From Ophthalmolycus amberensis (taxonomy: Eukaryota; Chordata; Actinopteri; Perciformes; Zoarcidae), in contig JAFEUB010001825.1 in assembly GCA_024529925.1 (NCBI GenBank), positions 62,001 to 126,000 of the forward strand: a stretch of DNA of 64,000 nt, in the 5' to 3' direction. The position numbers and the translations under genes were made by a program. This document shows positions 20,156 to 31,948 of this stretch, in pieces. Positions within the stretch are counted from its first letter, which is position 1, and each line of letters opens with the position of its first letter. Under the pieces are notes generated by a model, which saw only the letters and a program-made list of their open reading frames with translations, made no database searches and was not told where the DNA came from.

Positions 20156-20699
20156 CTGCAAACACACAAAACAACACACAGAGTTTCTTATATCGATACA
20201 CAATGAATTATTATTTTCATCATAAACATGAAACATGAAAATCCTGTCACTGTACAGACATTTAAAATCATTGATCAGTGTTGATTCACATTCTTCAGAG
20301 CGGATCAGAAAATACAATACCTCATTATTAATAATAAAATATATTGAAAAATATAAAATGCTCTGAAAAAAAATCAGCATCAGAAATGATTTTTTTTTAA
20401 AATTACTTTAGCAGTTATTTTCCTAAAAATTCAAAAAAGGTTTGGTTCTTTTTGGTTCTTTTTCAGTGTGATTCAATTAAACTTTCTTTTTTAGTGTCTC
20501 TTTGTAGTAATTGAATATCTCTTTGTCTAGTCTTTGTAGTCATTTTGTAGACTCTTTGTAGTAATTGTGTGTCTCTTTGTAGTCTTTCAATGTCTCTTTC
20601 TAGTGTCTCTTTGTAGTCATTTGTGTTTTTTTGTCTTTTCGTGTCTGTTTGTAGTCTTTTTCTCTTTGTAGTCTTTTTTTCTCTTTAATTTAATAAAAA

Positions 20700-20926
20700 T
20701 AATTTAATTTATTGTACTATATTGATCCCTTTAAGGGGGAAATTTGTCTCTGCATTTGACCCATCCCTGTATATAGGGAGCAGTGGGCTGCCAATGACGG
20801 GCGCCCGGGGAGCCGTTAAAGGTTCAGTGTCTTGCTCAGGGACACTTTGACACGTGACACGTCCCAGTCAAGGATCGAACCGTTGACCTTGCAGTTACCA
20901 GACAACCCTCTTAACCCAGTGAGCAT
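20700..20926 (-). mobile_element. tRNA-derived SINE
   Basis: On the - strand, GGTTCGATCC (20,872-20,881) is a perfect pol III B box and GTTAAGAGGGTT (about 20,906-20,918) an A box, about 30 bases upstream. The body includes the common teleost block GGGAGCAGTGGGCTGCC and ends near an AT-rich tail at 20,700. The head directly abuts an NLR exon fragment. Confidence 0.65.
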
Positions 20927-20983
20927 GAAGGTGCTGTACTAGCAGCAGACAGTGAACCCACCTCAGAGTCTCCGGTCTACAAT
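20925..20983 (-). pseudogene. Fragment of an NLR LRR exon end
   Basis: 59 bases match the donor side of the LRR cassettes: the last ~22 exon bases (20,962-20,983), the GTGGGT donor and the start of the intron. The rest of the exon is missing. This is the stump of an eleventh cassette removed by deletion or insertion events. Confidence 0.75.
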
Positions 20984-21765
20984 TTATAGTCTTGTTGTGT
21001 CTCTTTGTAGTATTTTAATGTCTCTTTGTAGTCAGTTTGCATCTTTTTAGTCTTTGTGTCACTTTGTAGTCTTTTCGTGTCTCTTCGTAGTCATTTTGTG
21101 TCTCTTTGTGGTCTTTTAATGTCTCTTTGTAGACTCTTTGTAGCAGTGACGTGCGGTGAGGTTCGTGGCTGCAGCACTGACTCTTTCAGAGTCAGATTTA
21201 CAAATATAGGAACCCAATAGAGTAGCTTAAATCACCATTCAATTGGCAGCTTGCACGTTGACTACTGGTTGTTTTTCATATTTATAACACGCAAGAATGT
21301 TAATTTATAGCAGCTCAGAGAAAGTGCACATTTCCTTTGCACCCTCCGTGTGCTTTTAATTTGCCATCACAATTCCACAATTCATACTCATTCAACACAA
21401 ATAAAAATAGGCTATATAGCCTAATGCAGTGTATGCATGGTCTTAGATTAGATTAGATTAAATATATACTTTATTCATCCCCAAGGGGAAATTTGTCTGT
21501 GGCAGCAGCAAACAAGGTTACACAATAAAATTAAAATATTAAGTATGGAAAATGCACAATATATCCAATATAATAAAATACCATAAAACAACAGAGCAGG
21601 ACCTATTTAATTTAAGAAAATAAAGTAATAAAAATGCACAGTATATACACTAAATGGAATCGTATTAAATTAACTAAGTAGGAAATAATAAACGAAAGAG
21701 TAGTGCTCAAGATCGCCAAGAGCAGCAACAACAGTGTAGCAGTGTTATAGTCTTGTGTATGATTT

Positions 21766-21875
21766 GGCCAGAGGTGATATATTGTCAAATGTGTACATAT
21801 TGTAAAGCCCTCTGAGGCAAATTTGTAATTTGTGATTTTGGGCTATACAAAAATTAATTGAATTGAATTGAATAT
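21766..21875 (-). repeat. Short LINE/SINE tail inserted in the LINE
   Basis: Contains GTAAAGCCCTCTGAGGCAAA, GGGCTATACAAAAATTAATT and an ATTGAATTGAATTGAAT tail, a common teleost 3' tail. It interrupts the last codons of the host LINE, making this a third nesting level. Confidence 0.6.
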
Positions 21876-22947
21876 TATAGAGTCTAATGACAGAGGGCAG
21901 GAATGTTTTCCTGTATCTGTCCTTGTGACAGCGGAGCTGAATCAGTCTGTTGGAGAAAGTGCTCCGCTGTCCCTGCAGTAGGTGGTGGAGAGGGTGGTCC
22001 AGGTTATCCAATATGGATAATAGTTTCTTCAGTATCCTCCTCTCCACCACCTCTTCCAGATAGTCTTGTTTGCAGCCAACGATGGAGCCGGCCTTCTTAA
22101 CCAGTTTGTTAAGTCTGTTGGTGTCTCCGGCTCCAATGCTGCTCCCCCAGCAGACTACGGCAAAGTAAAGTGCACTGGCCACAACAGACTGGTAGAACAT
22201 CTCCAACATCTTGCTGCACACGTTGAAGGATCGAAGTTTCCTCAAGAAGAAGAGTCGACTCCTCCCCTTCTTGTACACAGCGTTGATGTTGGTCTTCCAG
22301 TTCAGTCTGCTGTCGATGGAGACACCCAGGTACTTGTACTCCTCCACCATGTCCACATCCTCTCCCAGAACTCTCAGCGGTTGTGGAGCCGTCGTCTTCC
22401 TCCTGAAGTCGACCACCATCTCTCTGGTCTTGGCCACGTTCTGAAGCAGGTGATTTATACCGGCCCACTCCACAAAGTCCTCCACTACTGCCCTGTACTC
22501 CTCCTCCCGTCCGTCCCTTATACACCCGACCACTGCAGAGTCATCAGAGAACTTCTGCAGATGGCATGACCCAGAGTTGTACTGGAAGTCAGTGGTGTAC
22601 AAGGTGAACAGGAAGGGAGACAGAACAGTTCCCTGTGGGGCTCCAATATCACTGACCACCGTATCAGACAGCACACGGCCCAGTCGGACAAAGTGTGCTC
22701 TGCCCGTGAGGTAGTCAGTGATCCAGGAGACGGTGGACGCGTTCACCCCCACCTCCCGCAGCTTCTCACTCAGCAGCACTGGTTGGATGGTGTTGAATGC
22801 ACTGGAGAAATCAAAGAAAGTGATTCTCACAGAGCCACCGGATCCATCCAGGTGCGACTGAGCTCGTTGCAGCAGGTAGATGATGGCGTCATCCACTCCC
22901 ACATGAGGCTGGTATGCAAATTGCAGAGGGTCCAGTGAGAATTTCAC
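21876..22947 (-). pseudogene. LINE reverse transcriptase fragment
   Basis: Reads DPLQFAYQPHVGVDDAIIYL, FFDFSSAFNTIQP, GAPQGTVLSPFLFTLYTTDF and KFSDDSAVVGC: RT motifs of the jockey/CR1/Rex superfamily, with FSDD in the place of YxDD. The EN domain and the first RT motifs are missing. The C-terminal residues past 21,876 derive from the tail insertion. Not functional. Confidence 0.75.
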
Positions 22948-22959
22948 CTGCGGTCGGCG

Positions 22960-23233
22960 GTGAGCCAGCTTTCAGGTCACTGGTGATCCATGGCTTGTTG
23001 TTGGGGAAGCAGTGTACTGTCCGGGATGGAATGGTGGTTTGTTCACAGAATTTGATATATTCTGTGATACAGTCCGTCATGCTGTTGATGTCCCCATGTG
23101 GTCCACACCGCACATCCCTATCCGTTGACTCAAAGCAGTCCTGCAGGGCGTCATTAGCCTCCTGAGACCACCTCCTCACAGTCCTGGTGGTCACAGGCAG
23201 CCTCTGTACCAGAGGAACATACCTGGGTGTCAA
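22960..23233 (-). pseudogene. LINE fragment upstream of RT
   Basis: Encodes VRRWSQEANDALQDCFESTD and then TIPSRTVHCFPNNKPWITSD, the linker between endonuclease and RT in Rex/CR1-like elements. It runs into the RT piece out of frame at about 22,945-22,960, where an internal deletion removed the start of the RT. Confidence 0.65.
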
Positions 23234-23246
23234 CAGGATCTTACCT

Positions 23247-25397
23247 TTACTTGTAAATTAAGTCCATTCGTCTATCCTTCTGGACAAAAATCTCCGTGAC
23301 TTTGTTGTAAAAGTCCTCCTTATCTTCTTTCAGTTTTAGAAGTCTCTCCGTCTCAATGGAAATTATTGCCAGTGATGAAAGTCGTCCTTGGTCAGTCTGA
23401 TTCCGACTGTATGTTTTGAGTCTTTTCAAAGCAGAGAATGACCTTTCCACTGACACTGTTGTAGCCGGTATAGTGAGCACCAGCTGGAGTAACTTTGTCG
23501 CCTCAGGAACAGTCTGCATCAGATCCTTCTGGGCCAAAAAGCTGAGAAGCTGTCCAGGGGATTTACATTCATCCCTCACTGTTTGTGAGCTATACAGTCC
23601 GATAAGATCAGCCTTTAGTCTCACAAAGTCAAAGAACCTGGCATATTTTGACAGGCTCTGCAGTTTGGTGTCATCAAAATGTTGTGACATTTCATTCAAT
23701 TTTGTATAATCGACCAAACCAAGGAAAGCTAGCTCACCAAAATGATCAAACCTAGCTTTCAGTTGAACACTGATATTGTCCAGAATGTTATAAAACATTT
23801 GTTTCCTCTCATCTCTGACTGACTTTTGACTCCGGAAACAATCTGTCGTTCCGAGCGTGGCGCATTTCTGCTCAAATCGCTCATAGAAATTGTTAAACTC
23901 GTGTCTCTGGTGTTCCACAAATCCAATTGTGTTGCGGATTCGTGCACAACAAAATCCAATGTCCATTACATTATTTTGCAGCACTCTAAAGAGCGCATCG
24001 GTTGCACTGAAAATGTCCTCATATGCCATCATGAAAAAGCATGTTGATGCTTTTAACAGCCACCGCTTATATCCAGCGGCCATCATTAGGGTGTCATTAT
24101 CCCAACTATCTGGATTTTCGCTCATAATACGGAATACAGCACGCAGATCATATTGATACATGTTTATTGTCTTCAACAGTCTTGAATTTGAGCTCCATCT
24201 CGTGGATGCTGCTCTTGGTAAACGTCGCTTCACAACATCATCCACTAAGTGGGTGCGCTTCGTGGACTTACTGAAAAATGTCGCTCATCCCTCAACTGTT
24301 TAAAAAAAAGTTCTACACTCAGGCATGCATTTTGCTGAATGCAAGAGCACCAGGTTCAATTTGTGTGCGTAACAGTGAGTAAACATGGTCTCAGGCACCT
24401 TTTCTTTAATCCTGGCCTGCACCCCATTAAGCTCTGATGACATCACAGCTGCTCCGTCATAAGTCTGAGCTACCAGCTTTTCGACACACTTGTATTTCTC
24501 CAACACTCCCAAGACATACTCAGCTATAACAGGGGCTCGTCTGTCATCACTCACGTCATCAAATCAAAAAAATGCCTCATTCACTTCACAGGCCACCTCA
24601 CTTTTAGCCACATAACGCAAAATGACAGAGATCTGGGCTTTACTTGTGACATCCGTTGTCTCGTCTACTTCTACAGCAACAAATGAGGCTGCATTAATCT
24701 CCTTTTTGACATAATTTCTAATCACCTCACCGACTGCTTCAATTAAATCGTTCTGTATTCTGTTTGACAAGCCAGAAAACACAGTGGATGTCTCCAAATG
24801 TCTCGATAATCTTTCATCTTTCTCAGCAAAAGTATGGAATAGTTCTACATAGTTGCCACGATTAGAAGAGCTTGAACTCTCATCGTTACCACGAAATGCC
24901 AGTTCCTGTTTGGCTAGGAAGCAGGTTGCATTAATGAGGTCTTTTAAAATCTCTCGGTTTTCCTTTACCTTAGCATTGTGGATGTTAATATTTAGTCTCC
25001 ACTGTTCATCCAAAGCCAAATCTATTCTTGATGTTCCAAAAGTTTTCAATGCAATTTGGCTTTGAATGTGAGTAGTTGATCTTTCATGTTTGCTGAGGCT
25101 TCTTGGTAGATTTTTCAAGTCACAAAATCCTGATTTAGTCCAGACATTGTCACACGTTGAGAACAAAAGACAGGGAAAGCAGTAACGGCGGTTTCTTGTA
25201 GCACAGCTACACAGCCAGTCTTTTCGAGTGTACCACTCCGTTTGAAAAGAGCTAGTTATCTTCTGTTCCGTCGTTTGAAGCAAACCTTTTAGCTCCGGCA
25301 TTGGTCTCCCATTATTTATCACTTCACGTTTCGATTGAAAGTCCAGTTTTGAAAAATGTTTAAGCTTAGCTATAGACTCTTCCATTTTTGCAGCCAA
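23247..25397 (-). pseudogene. hAT transposase (ZMYM1-like) with three in-frame stops
   Basis: The frame runs from MAAKMEESIAKL to RRMDLIYK without a frameshift but with in-frame stops at about 24,564, 24,300 and 24,285. Domains in order: a TTF-type zinc finger (WLCSCATRNRRYCFPCLLFS), a DUF4371-like region with VAVEVDETTDVTSKAQ (RNase H-like core), AQTYDGAAVMSSELNGVQ and FTHCYAHKLNLVL, and a C-terminal hAT dimerisation domain (TVSVERSFSALKRLKTYSRN). The conserved core makes the assignment firm. The stops make it inactive. Confidence 0.85.
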
Positions 25398-26054
25398 AGC
25401 TAAGCCAAAGTTAAGATAAGATGAAGAAGAGAAGTGTAGAAGAAGAGCATGTTCAGAACAAGCTTAAATCCGACCCGTGGGCTCTCTTACGCCCCCTTCA
25501 TTGAGGCAGAGGTACTGTTTGCCTCCCCTCTGTGCTTTTTCACTGCGTTTTCTGTCAGATCAGCAAGACTAAATATGTTCTATACATACGTGAAATACAT
25601 GACCTATTCTATGGAAGGACAGGACATAATAAAAGTATCTACAAATATTATTGTGGTGACAAAACATGAGAAAGCAAAAGACGTGTTCAACCCAGTTTGT
25701 GGGGGATTGCGCAATCTGAGATGAGGCACAGCTCGTCGCTGCCTCATCTCACGTGTCTCCTCTGTTTAAACAGCACATGCGCAAATTCTACGATTTTGAT
25801 TACAAAAATGCTTGAAATGATTGGAATCATACAGAAATTACATTTATAGCACAGATCAGTCTATAAATATTTATTTTATTTTATCATTATTTGTTTTTTA
25901 CTTTTCATGACAGGTGAGGCTCTGCCTCCCCTGTCTCCCCTGACCGCACATCCCTGCTTTGTAGTCATTTTGTGTCTCTTTGTGGTCTTTTTTGTCTCTT
26001 TGTAGTTTTTTTTATGTCTCTTTGTAGTCTTTTTGTGTATCTTTGAGTGACATG

Positions 26055-26250
26055 TTGCAGGTAAAGGTCAGGGGGGCCCCTGACACTTTGGGCCCCTGGG
26101 CCTGTGCCCGGTAGGCCTGTTCAGTAATCCATCCAACAGCAGGATGAAGCCAGACAAGTTGTACATTTCATGATTGTAGAGGATGACATGCAGACCATAT
26201 TACCAGAAAATGTATCACTTTATGGATCTATACGTAGATAAATCAAATAG
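26055..26250 (-). repeat. GC-rich cassette block
   Basis: Starts near CAGGGGGGCCCCTGACACTT and runs to AGATAAATCAAATAG before the exon. The same block lies before copies B (17,057), C (19,721), F (28,318), G (29,367), H (30,293, split by a hAT) and I (36,039), so it belongs to the ancestral cassette. In gene orientation it is in the intron downstream of each LRR exon. Confidence 0.75.
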
Positions 26251-26300
26251 TTATTGATGAAACATGAAGGTGCTGCACTAGCAGCAGACAGTGAACCCAC

Positions 26301-26474
26301 CTCAGAGTCTCCAGTCTACAATGTGGACTCTCCAGAAAACCTCTCAGCAGCTTCACTCCTGAATCCTTCAGGTTGTTGTAGCTCAGATCCAGTTTTCTCA
26401 GATGGGAGGGGTTTGACTTCAGAGCTGAGCCCAGAGAAGAACAGCCTTCCTCTGTGATCTTACAGCGTGACAGA
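26301..26474 (-). CDS. NLR LRR exon, copy D
   Basis: 174 bp, bounded by TTTGCAG and GTGGGT. Encodes LSRCKITEEGCSSLGSALKS and LRKLDLSYNNLKDSGVKLLR. The variable residue is Tyr and the last residue before GFLES is Arg instead of Ser. Confidence 0.82.
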
Positions 26475-27154
26475 CTGCAAACACACAAAACAACACACAG
26501 AGTTTCTTATATCGATACACAATGAATCATTATTTTCATCATCAACATGAGTGGCTTTCATTTTGGTTTCATCTTCTTTTGTAAACAGACATTTTGTGAA
26601 AATCCTGTCACTGTAAAGACATTTAAAATAATTTACCAGTATTGATCCAGATTCTTCAGAGCGGATCAGAAAATACAATATTATTATTATTGATAAAATA
26701 TATTGAAAAATATAAAATGCTCTGAAAAAAAGTTAGCATCAGAAATGTTTAAAAGAAAAATTACTTTAGCAGTTATTTTCCTAAAAATTAAAAAACATTT
26801 GGTTCTTTGGTTCTTTAAGTGTGATTCAATTAAACTTTCTGTTTTTTCATGATGAACATTGAGTCGATCAAGTATAGTTTATATATATTAATTTATCAAG
26901 TATAGTATAGTTAATTCAAGTCACTTTTTGTGTCTCTTTGTCGTCCTTTTGTGTCTCTTTGTAGTCTTTTTTTCTCTTTGCAGTCTTTTGTTCTCTCTGT
27001 AGTATTGTTGTGTCTTTGTAGTCTTTTAGGGTGTACTTGTAGTCTTTTTGTAGTCTTTTTTCTCTTTGTAGTCTTTTTGTGTCTCTTTGTAGTATTTGAA
27101 TGTGTCTTTGTCGTCTTTTTGTCTCTTTTTAGTCATTTTGTTTCTCTTATAGTT

Positions 27155-27545
27155 GTTTGGAAAACTAAAGAATGTTCTGTGTCTTCATAAGGTAGTGCCC
27201 TCGTGTGAACCTCTTTTCACACACTGTCTCAGCTGTGTTTTTGATTCGGTATCATAGCTATCTTTCTTAAATGAGTATTTCAGCTGGTTGTCTTACGCTA
27301 CTTGTGACCTGGCGTCAACGAGGAGATAATAAATCTGTTGAGTATTTCAGTATTTACGTCGGCTAATTTGCAACCATGACGTTTTCCGATAAGGATAAGA
27401 TGACCTTAGACAGAACAAATTATCAAAGAAACGAGTCCAAACAATGTCCAGACTTTATGCAAATCATTCTGTTCCAACGCACTTGTGTGTTAGCCTCAGT
27501 GTATATATATATATCAGAGACGGACCTCTGAGCAGCCACTTGACG
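27155..27545. other. Unassigned insertion between cassettes
   Basis: About 390 bases with no similarity to the cassettes, including AATAAATCTGTTGAGTATTTC and a short (TA)n tract. It replaces the GC-rich block expected before copy E. It may be a solo LTR or other repeat; I cannot place it. Confidence 0.3.
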
Positions 27546-27611
27546 TAGATAAATCAAATAGTTATTGATGAAACATGAAGGTGCTGCACTAGCAGCAGAC
27601 AGTGAACCCAC

Positions 27612-27785
27612 CTCAGAGTCTCCAGTCTACAATGTGGACTCTCCAGAAAACCACTCAGCAGCTTCACTCCTGAATCCTTCAGGTAGTTTCCCCACAGATC
27701 CAGTTTTCTCAGATGGGAGGGGTTTGACTTCAGAGCTGAGCCCAGAGAAGAACAGCCTTCCTCTGTGATCTCACACTCTGACAGA
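27612..27785 (-). CDS. NLR LRR exon, copy E
   Basis: 174 bp with the standard splice sites. Encodes LSECEITEEG and LRKLDLWGNYLKDSGVKLLS. It differs from the others at three neighbouring exposed positions (Trp for Ser, Gly, Tyr for Asn), the most divergent variable site in the array. Confidence 0.82.
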
Positions 27786-28575
27786 CTGCAAACACACAAA
27801 ACAACACACAGAGTTTCTTATATCGATACACAATGAATAATTATTTTCATCATAAACATGAGTGGCTTTCATTTTGGTTTCATCTTCTTTTGTAAACAGA
27901 CATTTTGTGAAAATCCTGTCACTGTAAAGACATTTAAAACCATTGATCAGTATTGATCCAGATTCTTCAGAGCGGATCAGAAAATACAATATTATTATTA
28001 TTAGAAAAATATATTGAAAAATATCAAATGCTCTGAAAAACATTCAGCATCAGAAATGTTTAAAAAATAACTACTTTAGCAGTTATTTTCCAAAAAATTC
28101 AAAAAAGGTTTGGTTCTTTAAGTGTGATTCAATTATCGTATATTTATCTAGTATAGTATATTCAAATAACTTTTTGTGTGTCTTTGTCGTCTTTTTGTGT
28201 CTCTTTGTCGGCTTTTAGTTTCTCTTTGTAGTCATTTTGTGTATTTCTGTAGTATTTTTGTCTTTTTGTCGTCTTTTTGTGTCGCTTTGAGTGACATTTA
28301 GTACGGTAGGTAAAGGTCAGGGGGGCCCCTGACACTTTGGGCCCCTGGGCCTGTGCCCGGTAGGCCTGTTCAGTAATCCATCCAACAGCAGGATGAAGCC
28401 AGACAAGTTGTACATTTCATGATTGTAGAGGATGACATGCAGACAACGAGGCAGCTGATGTGAAGTGGAACATATTACCAGAAAATGTATCACTTCATGG
28501 ATCTATACGTAGATAAATCAAATAGTTATTGATGAAACATGAAGGTGCTGCACTAGCAGCAGACAGTGAACCCAC

Positions 28576-28749
28576 CTCAGAGTCTCCAGTCTACAATCTG
28601 GACTCTCCAGAAAACCACTCAGCAGCTTCACTCCTGAATCCTTCAGGTTGTTTCCACTCAGATCCAGTTTTCTCAGATGGGAGGGGTTTGACTTCAGAGC
28701 TGAGCCCAGAGAAGAACAGCCTTCCTCTGTGATCTCACAGTCTGACAGA
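28576..28749 (-). CDS. NLR LRR exon, copy F
   Basis: 174 bp with the standard splice sites. Encodes LSDCEITEEG and LRKLDLSGNNLKDSGVKLLS. ESPDC replaces ESPHC near the end. The variable residue is Gly. Confidence 0.82.
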
Positions 28750-29625
28750 CTGCAAACACACAAAACAACACACAGAGTTTCTTATATCGATACACAATGA
28801 ATCATTATTTTCATCATAAACATGAGTGGCTTTCATTTTGGTTTCATCTTCTTTTGTAAACAGACATTTTGTGAAAATCCTGTCACTGTAAAGACATTTA
28901 AAATCATTGATCAGTATTGATCCAGATTCTTCAGAGCGGATCAGACATTACAATATTATTATTGTTAACAAAATATATTGACAAATACCAAATGCTCTGA
29001 ACAAAAAGTCAGCATCAGAAAAAACTTTTAAAAATTACTTTCGCAGTTATTTCCCTAAAAACGAAAAAAGGTTTGATTCTTTAAGTGTGATTCAATTTAA
29101 CTTTCTGTTTGTCATGATGAACATTGAGTCTATCAAATATGGTGTATATATAGTATATTTATCAATTATATTATTTTCAAGTAACTTTTTGTCTCTGTAG
29201 GATTTTTAGTCTCTCTTTGTAGTCATTGTTTGTGTCTTTGTAATCTATTTTTCTCTTTTCAGCCTTTGTGTCGATTTGTAGTCTTTTAATGTCTCTTTGT
29301 AGTCTTTATGTGTCTCTTTGTAGTTTTCTTTGTGTCTCTTTGAGTGACATGTAGTAGGTAAAGGTCAGGGGGGCCCCTGACACTTTGGGCCCCTGGGCCT
29401 GTGCCCGGTAGGCCTGTTCAGTAATCCATCCAACAGCAGGATGAAGCCAGACAAGTTGTACATTTCATGATTGTAGAGGATGACATGCAGACAACGAGGC
29501 AGCTGATATGAAGTGGAACATATTACCAGAAAATGTATCACTTCATGGATCTATATGTAGATAAATCAAATAGAGTTATTGATGAAACATGAAGGTGCTG
29601 CACTAGCAGCAGACAGTGAACCCAC

Positions 29626-29799
29626 CTCAGAGTCTCCAGTCTACAATGTGGACTCTCCAGAAAACCACTCAGCAGCTTCACTCCTGAATCCTTCAGGTTG
29701 TTTCTACTCAGATCCAGTTTTCTCAGATGGGAGGGGTTTGACTTCAGAGCTGAGCCCAGAGAAGAACAGCCTTCCTCTGTGATCTCACACTCTGCCAGA
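29626..29799 (-). CDS. NLR LRR exon, copy G
   Basis: 174 bp with the standard splice sites. Encodes LAECEITEEG and LRKLDLSRNNLKDSGVKLLS. The variable residue is Arg. It sits in a short cassette of about 1 kb, like F, with few insertions. Confidence 0.82.
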
Positions 29800-30401
29800 C
29801 TGCAAACACACAAAACAACACACAGAGTTTCTTATATCGATACACAATGAATAATTATTTTCATCATAAACATGAGTGGCTTTCATTTTGGTTTCATCTT
29901 CTTTTGTAAACAGATATTTTGTGAAAATCCTGTCACTGTAAAGACATTTAAAATCATTGATCAGTATTGATCCAGATTCTTCAGAGCGGATCAGAAAATA
30001 AAATATTATTAATAAAATATATTGAAAAATACCAAATGCTCTGAAAAAGTCAGCATCAGAAATGTTTAAAAAAAAGTCTTTAGCAGTTATTTTCCTAAAA
30101 ATTCAAAAAAGGTTTGGTTCTTTAAGTGTGATTCAATTAAACTTCATTTTTTTAATGATGAACATTGAGTCTCTCAAGTAGTATATTTGTCAAGTATAGT
30201 ATAGTATATCCAAGTAACTTTTAGTGTCTCTTTGTAGTCAGTTTGTGTCTTTTTGTGTCTCTTTGAGTGACATTTAGTAGGTAAAGGTCAGGGGGGCCCC
30301 TGACACTTTGGGCCCCTGGGCCTGTACCCGGTAGGCCTGTTCAGTAATCCATCCAACAGCAGGATGAAGCCAGACAAGTTGTACATTTCATGATTGTAGA
30401 G

Positions 30402-31619
30402 CACATGTGTCAAACTCAAGGCCCGCGGGCCGAATCCGGCCCGCCACGTCATTTTATGTGGCCCGCGAATCTGCCAGCAAAAAAATTAAAAAATTTAAAA
30501 AAAAAGATTTTTTTTTTTTTTTTTGGAAAAATAATTAAAAGTTAGACTTGAAAATAAAAGTATCCCCATGGTCGAAATTATGAGATAGAAAGTTGAAATT
30601 ATGAGATAGCATGTTGTCTGTGTACCGACACCGATATCACAACAGGTGGACAGGAGAGGCAACAGCCCGTAAAGCGGTTTTCCAACAATTGAAAAAGATC
30701 GACAAATAATCCCAAAATGTCCACGAAGAGAAAAATTGATGCAAAGGGAAGAAAATGTAATGAAAGATGGGAAAGCGAATACATGTTTGTGCGTCAAGGA
30801 GAAAAACGGGTCTGTCTTCTGTGTTATGAGGCGTGTCGGTGATGAAGGATACAATTCACGTCGGCATTTTGACACCAAACACGGAGCTAAATTTAGCCTC
30901 CAAGAAAAACATCAAATTGTCCAAGAATTAATAGGCAGACTGCAATCACAGCAGAATATATTTACACAGCTACAGCCCAGTGCATGCTGAAGGTATGTGA
31001 GCAGTGCTCCGACCAGATACAGACTTTTACAAATGTCAGTTTGTGAAGAAACACCATCGCAGACCGAGTTCATGAACTAGCAGCAATCTAACAACACAGC
31101 CAGCTAAGAGACGAGCAGGTACTTGTCTTCTTCATTATCTGTTGATGAAAGCACAGACAACACGGATACAGAGCATCTATCCATGTTTATCAGACATGAC
31201 TCTCAGTGAGGAGCTCTTGGATGTAGCTGCCATGCACAGGACGACGACAGGGAGGAACATTAGTGATGCAGAGAGGTGACACAAACAGCTTTGAACAAAG
31301 TTAATGTAATAACTTGTTTGATATTTGTCTTTGTTATTTTCTTTAATAGTTTGATCTTTGATAGAGTAATGTGGGTTTCTTAACCCTCAATTAAAATGAT
31401 TTGTTATAATAACAGAAATGTGTTTAAATATCATTTTTCATTTATATAACTGCATGTACAATATTTGTACACTTGAATAAACAATAATGAAATGCAGAGA
31501 GAGTTATTTAACAATATTTTAGGAGAAGTTAGTTATACAGTCTTACAGTTACAACCGGCCCTTTGAGGGCGACCGTGATGCTGATGTGGCCCAGAGTGAA
31601 AATGAGTTTGACACCCCTG
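30402..31619 (+). mobile_element. Internally deleted hAT (Charlie-like), copy 2
   Basis: The element is the reverse complement of copy 1 at 10,980-12,198 (1,218 versus 1,219 bp) and is flanked by a perfect 8-bp duplication, TTGTAGAG (30,394-30,401 and 31,620-31,627). It splits the GC-rich block of cassette H; removing it with one TTGTAGAG restores the sequence seen in other cassettes. This fixes the element ends precisely. Confidence 0.92.
30736..30990 (+). pseudogene. hAT transposase N-terminal fragment, copy 2
   Basis: 84 codons with the same translation as 11,609-11,863: a partial BED zinc finger and FSLQEKHQIVQEL. Identity between two separate insertions points to recent mobilisation, or copying, of an already deleted element by a transposase supplied in trans. 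Confidence 0.75.
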
Positions 31620-31774
31620 TTGTAGAGGATGACATGCAGACAACGAGGCAGCTGATGTGAAGTGGAACATATTACCAGAAAATGTTTCACTTCATGGATC
31701 TATACGTAGATAAATCAAATAGAGTTATTGATGAAACATGAAGGTGCTGCACTAGCAGCAGACAGTGAACCCAC

Positions 31775-31948
31775 CTCAGAGTCTCCAGTCTACAATGTGG
31801 ACTCTCCAGAAAACCACTCAGCAGCTTCACTCCTGAATCCTCCAGGTTGTTTCCGCTCAGATCCAGTTTTCTCAGATGGGAGGGGTTTGACTTCAGAGCT
31901 GAGTCCAGAGAAGAACAGCCTTCCTCTGTGATCTCACAGCGTGACAGA
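31775..31948 (-). CDS. NLR LRR exon, copy H
   Basis: 174 bp with the standard splice sites. Encodes LSRCEITEEGCSSLDSALKS and LRKLDLSGNNLEDSGVKLLS. The variable residue is Gly; Asp replaces Gly in SSLDS and Glu replaces Lys in LEDSG. Confidence 0.82.

Larger units (their letters stand above)
21436..23245 (-). mobile_element. Rex/CR1-like LINE fragment nested in the hAT
   Basis: A non-LTR retrotransposon on the - strand, with its 3' end near the GATTAGATTAGATT tract (21,446). It encodes part of the RT and the preceding linker, with an internal deletion between them. It lies in the hAT 3' region, immediately after the transposase stop. Confidence 0.75.
21144..25956 (-). mobile_element. Full-length hAT transposon (ZMYM1-like), 4.8 kb
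   Basis: The ends are CAGTGACGTGCGGTGAGG and, reverse-complemented, CAGGGATGTGCGGTCAGG. The 8-bp sequence CTTTGTAG occurs on both sides (21,136-21,143 and 25,957-25,964). It fits a hAT target duplication, but the motif is also part of the surrounding minisatellite, so it is weaker evidence than usual. The element holds a dead transposase and a LINE insertion. Confidence 0.8.

Noticed and set aside
20872..20926. A genuine tRNA gene
   Set aside because: A and B boxes are present but no cloverleaf can be folded; it is the head of a SINE.
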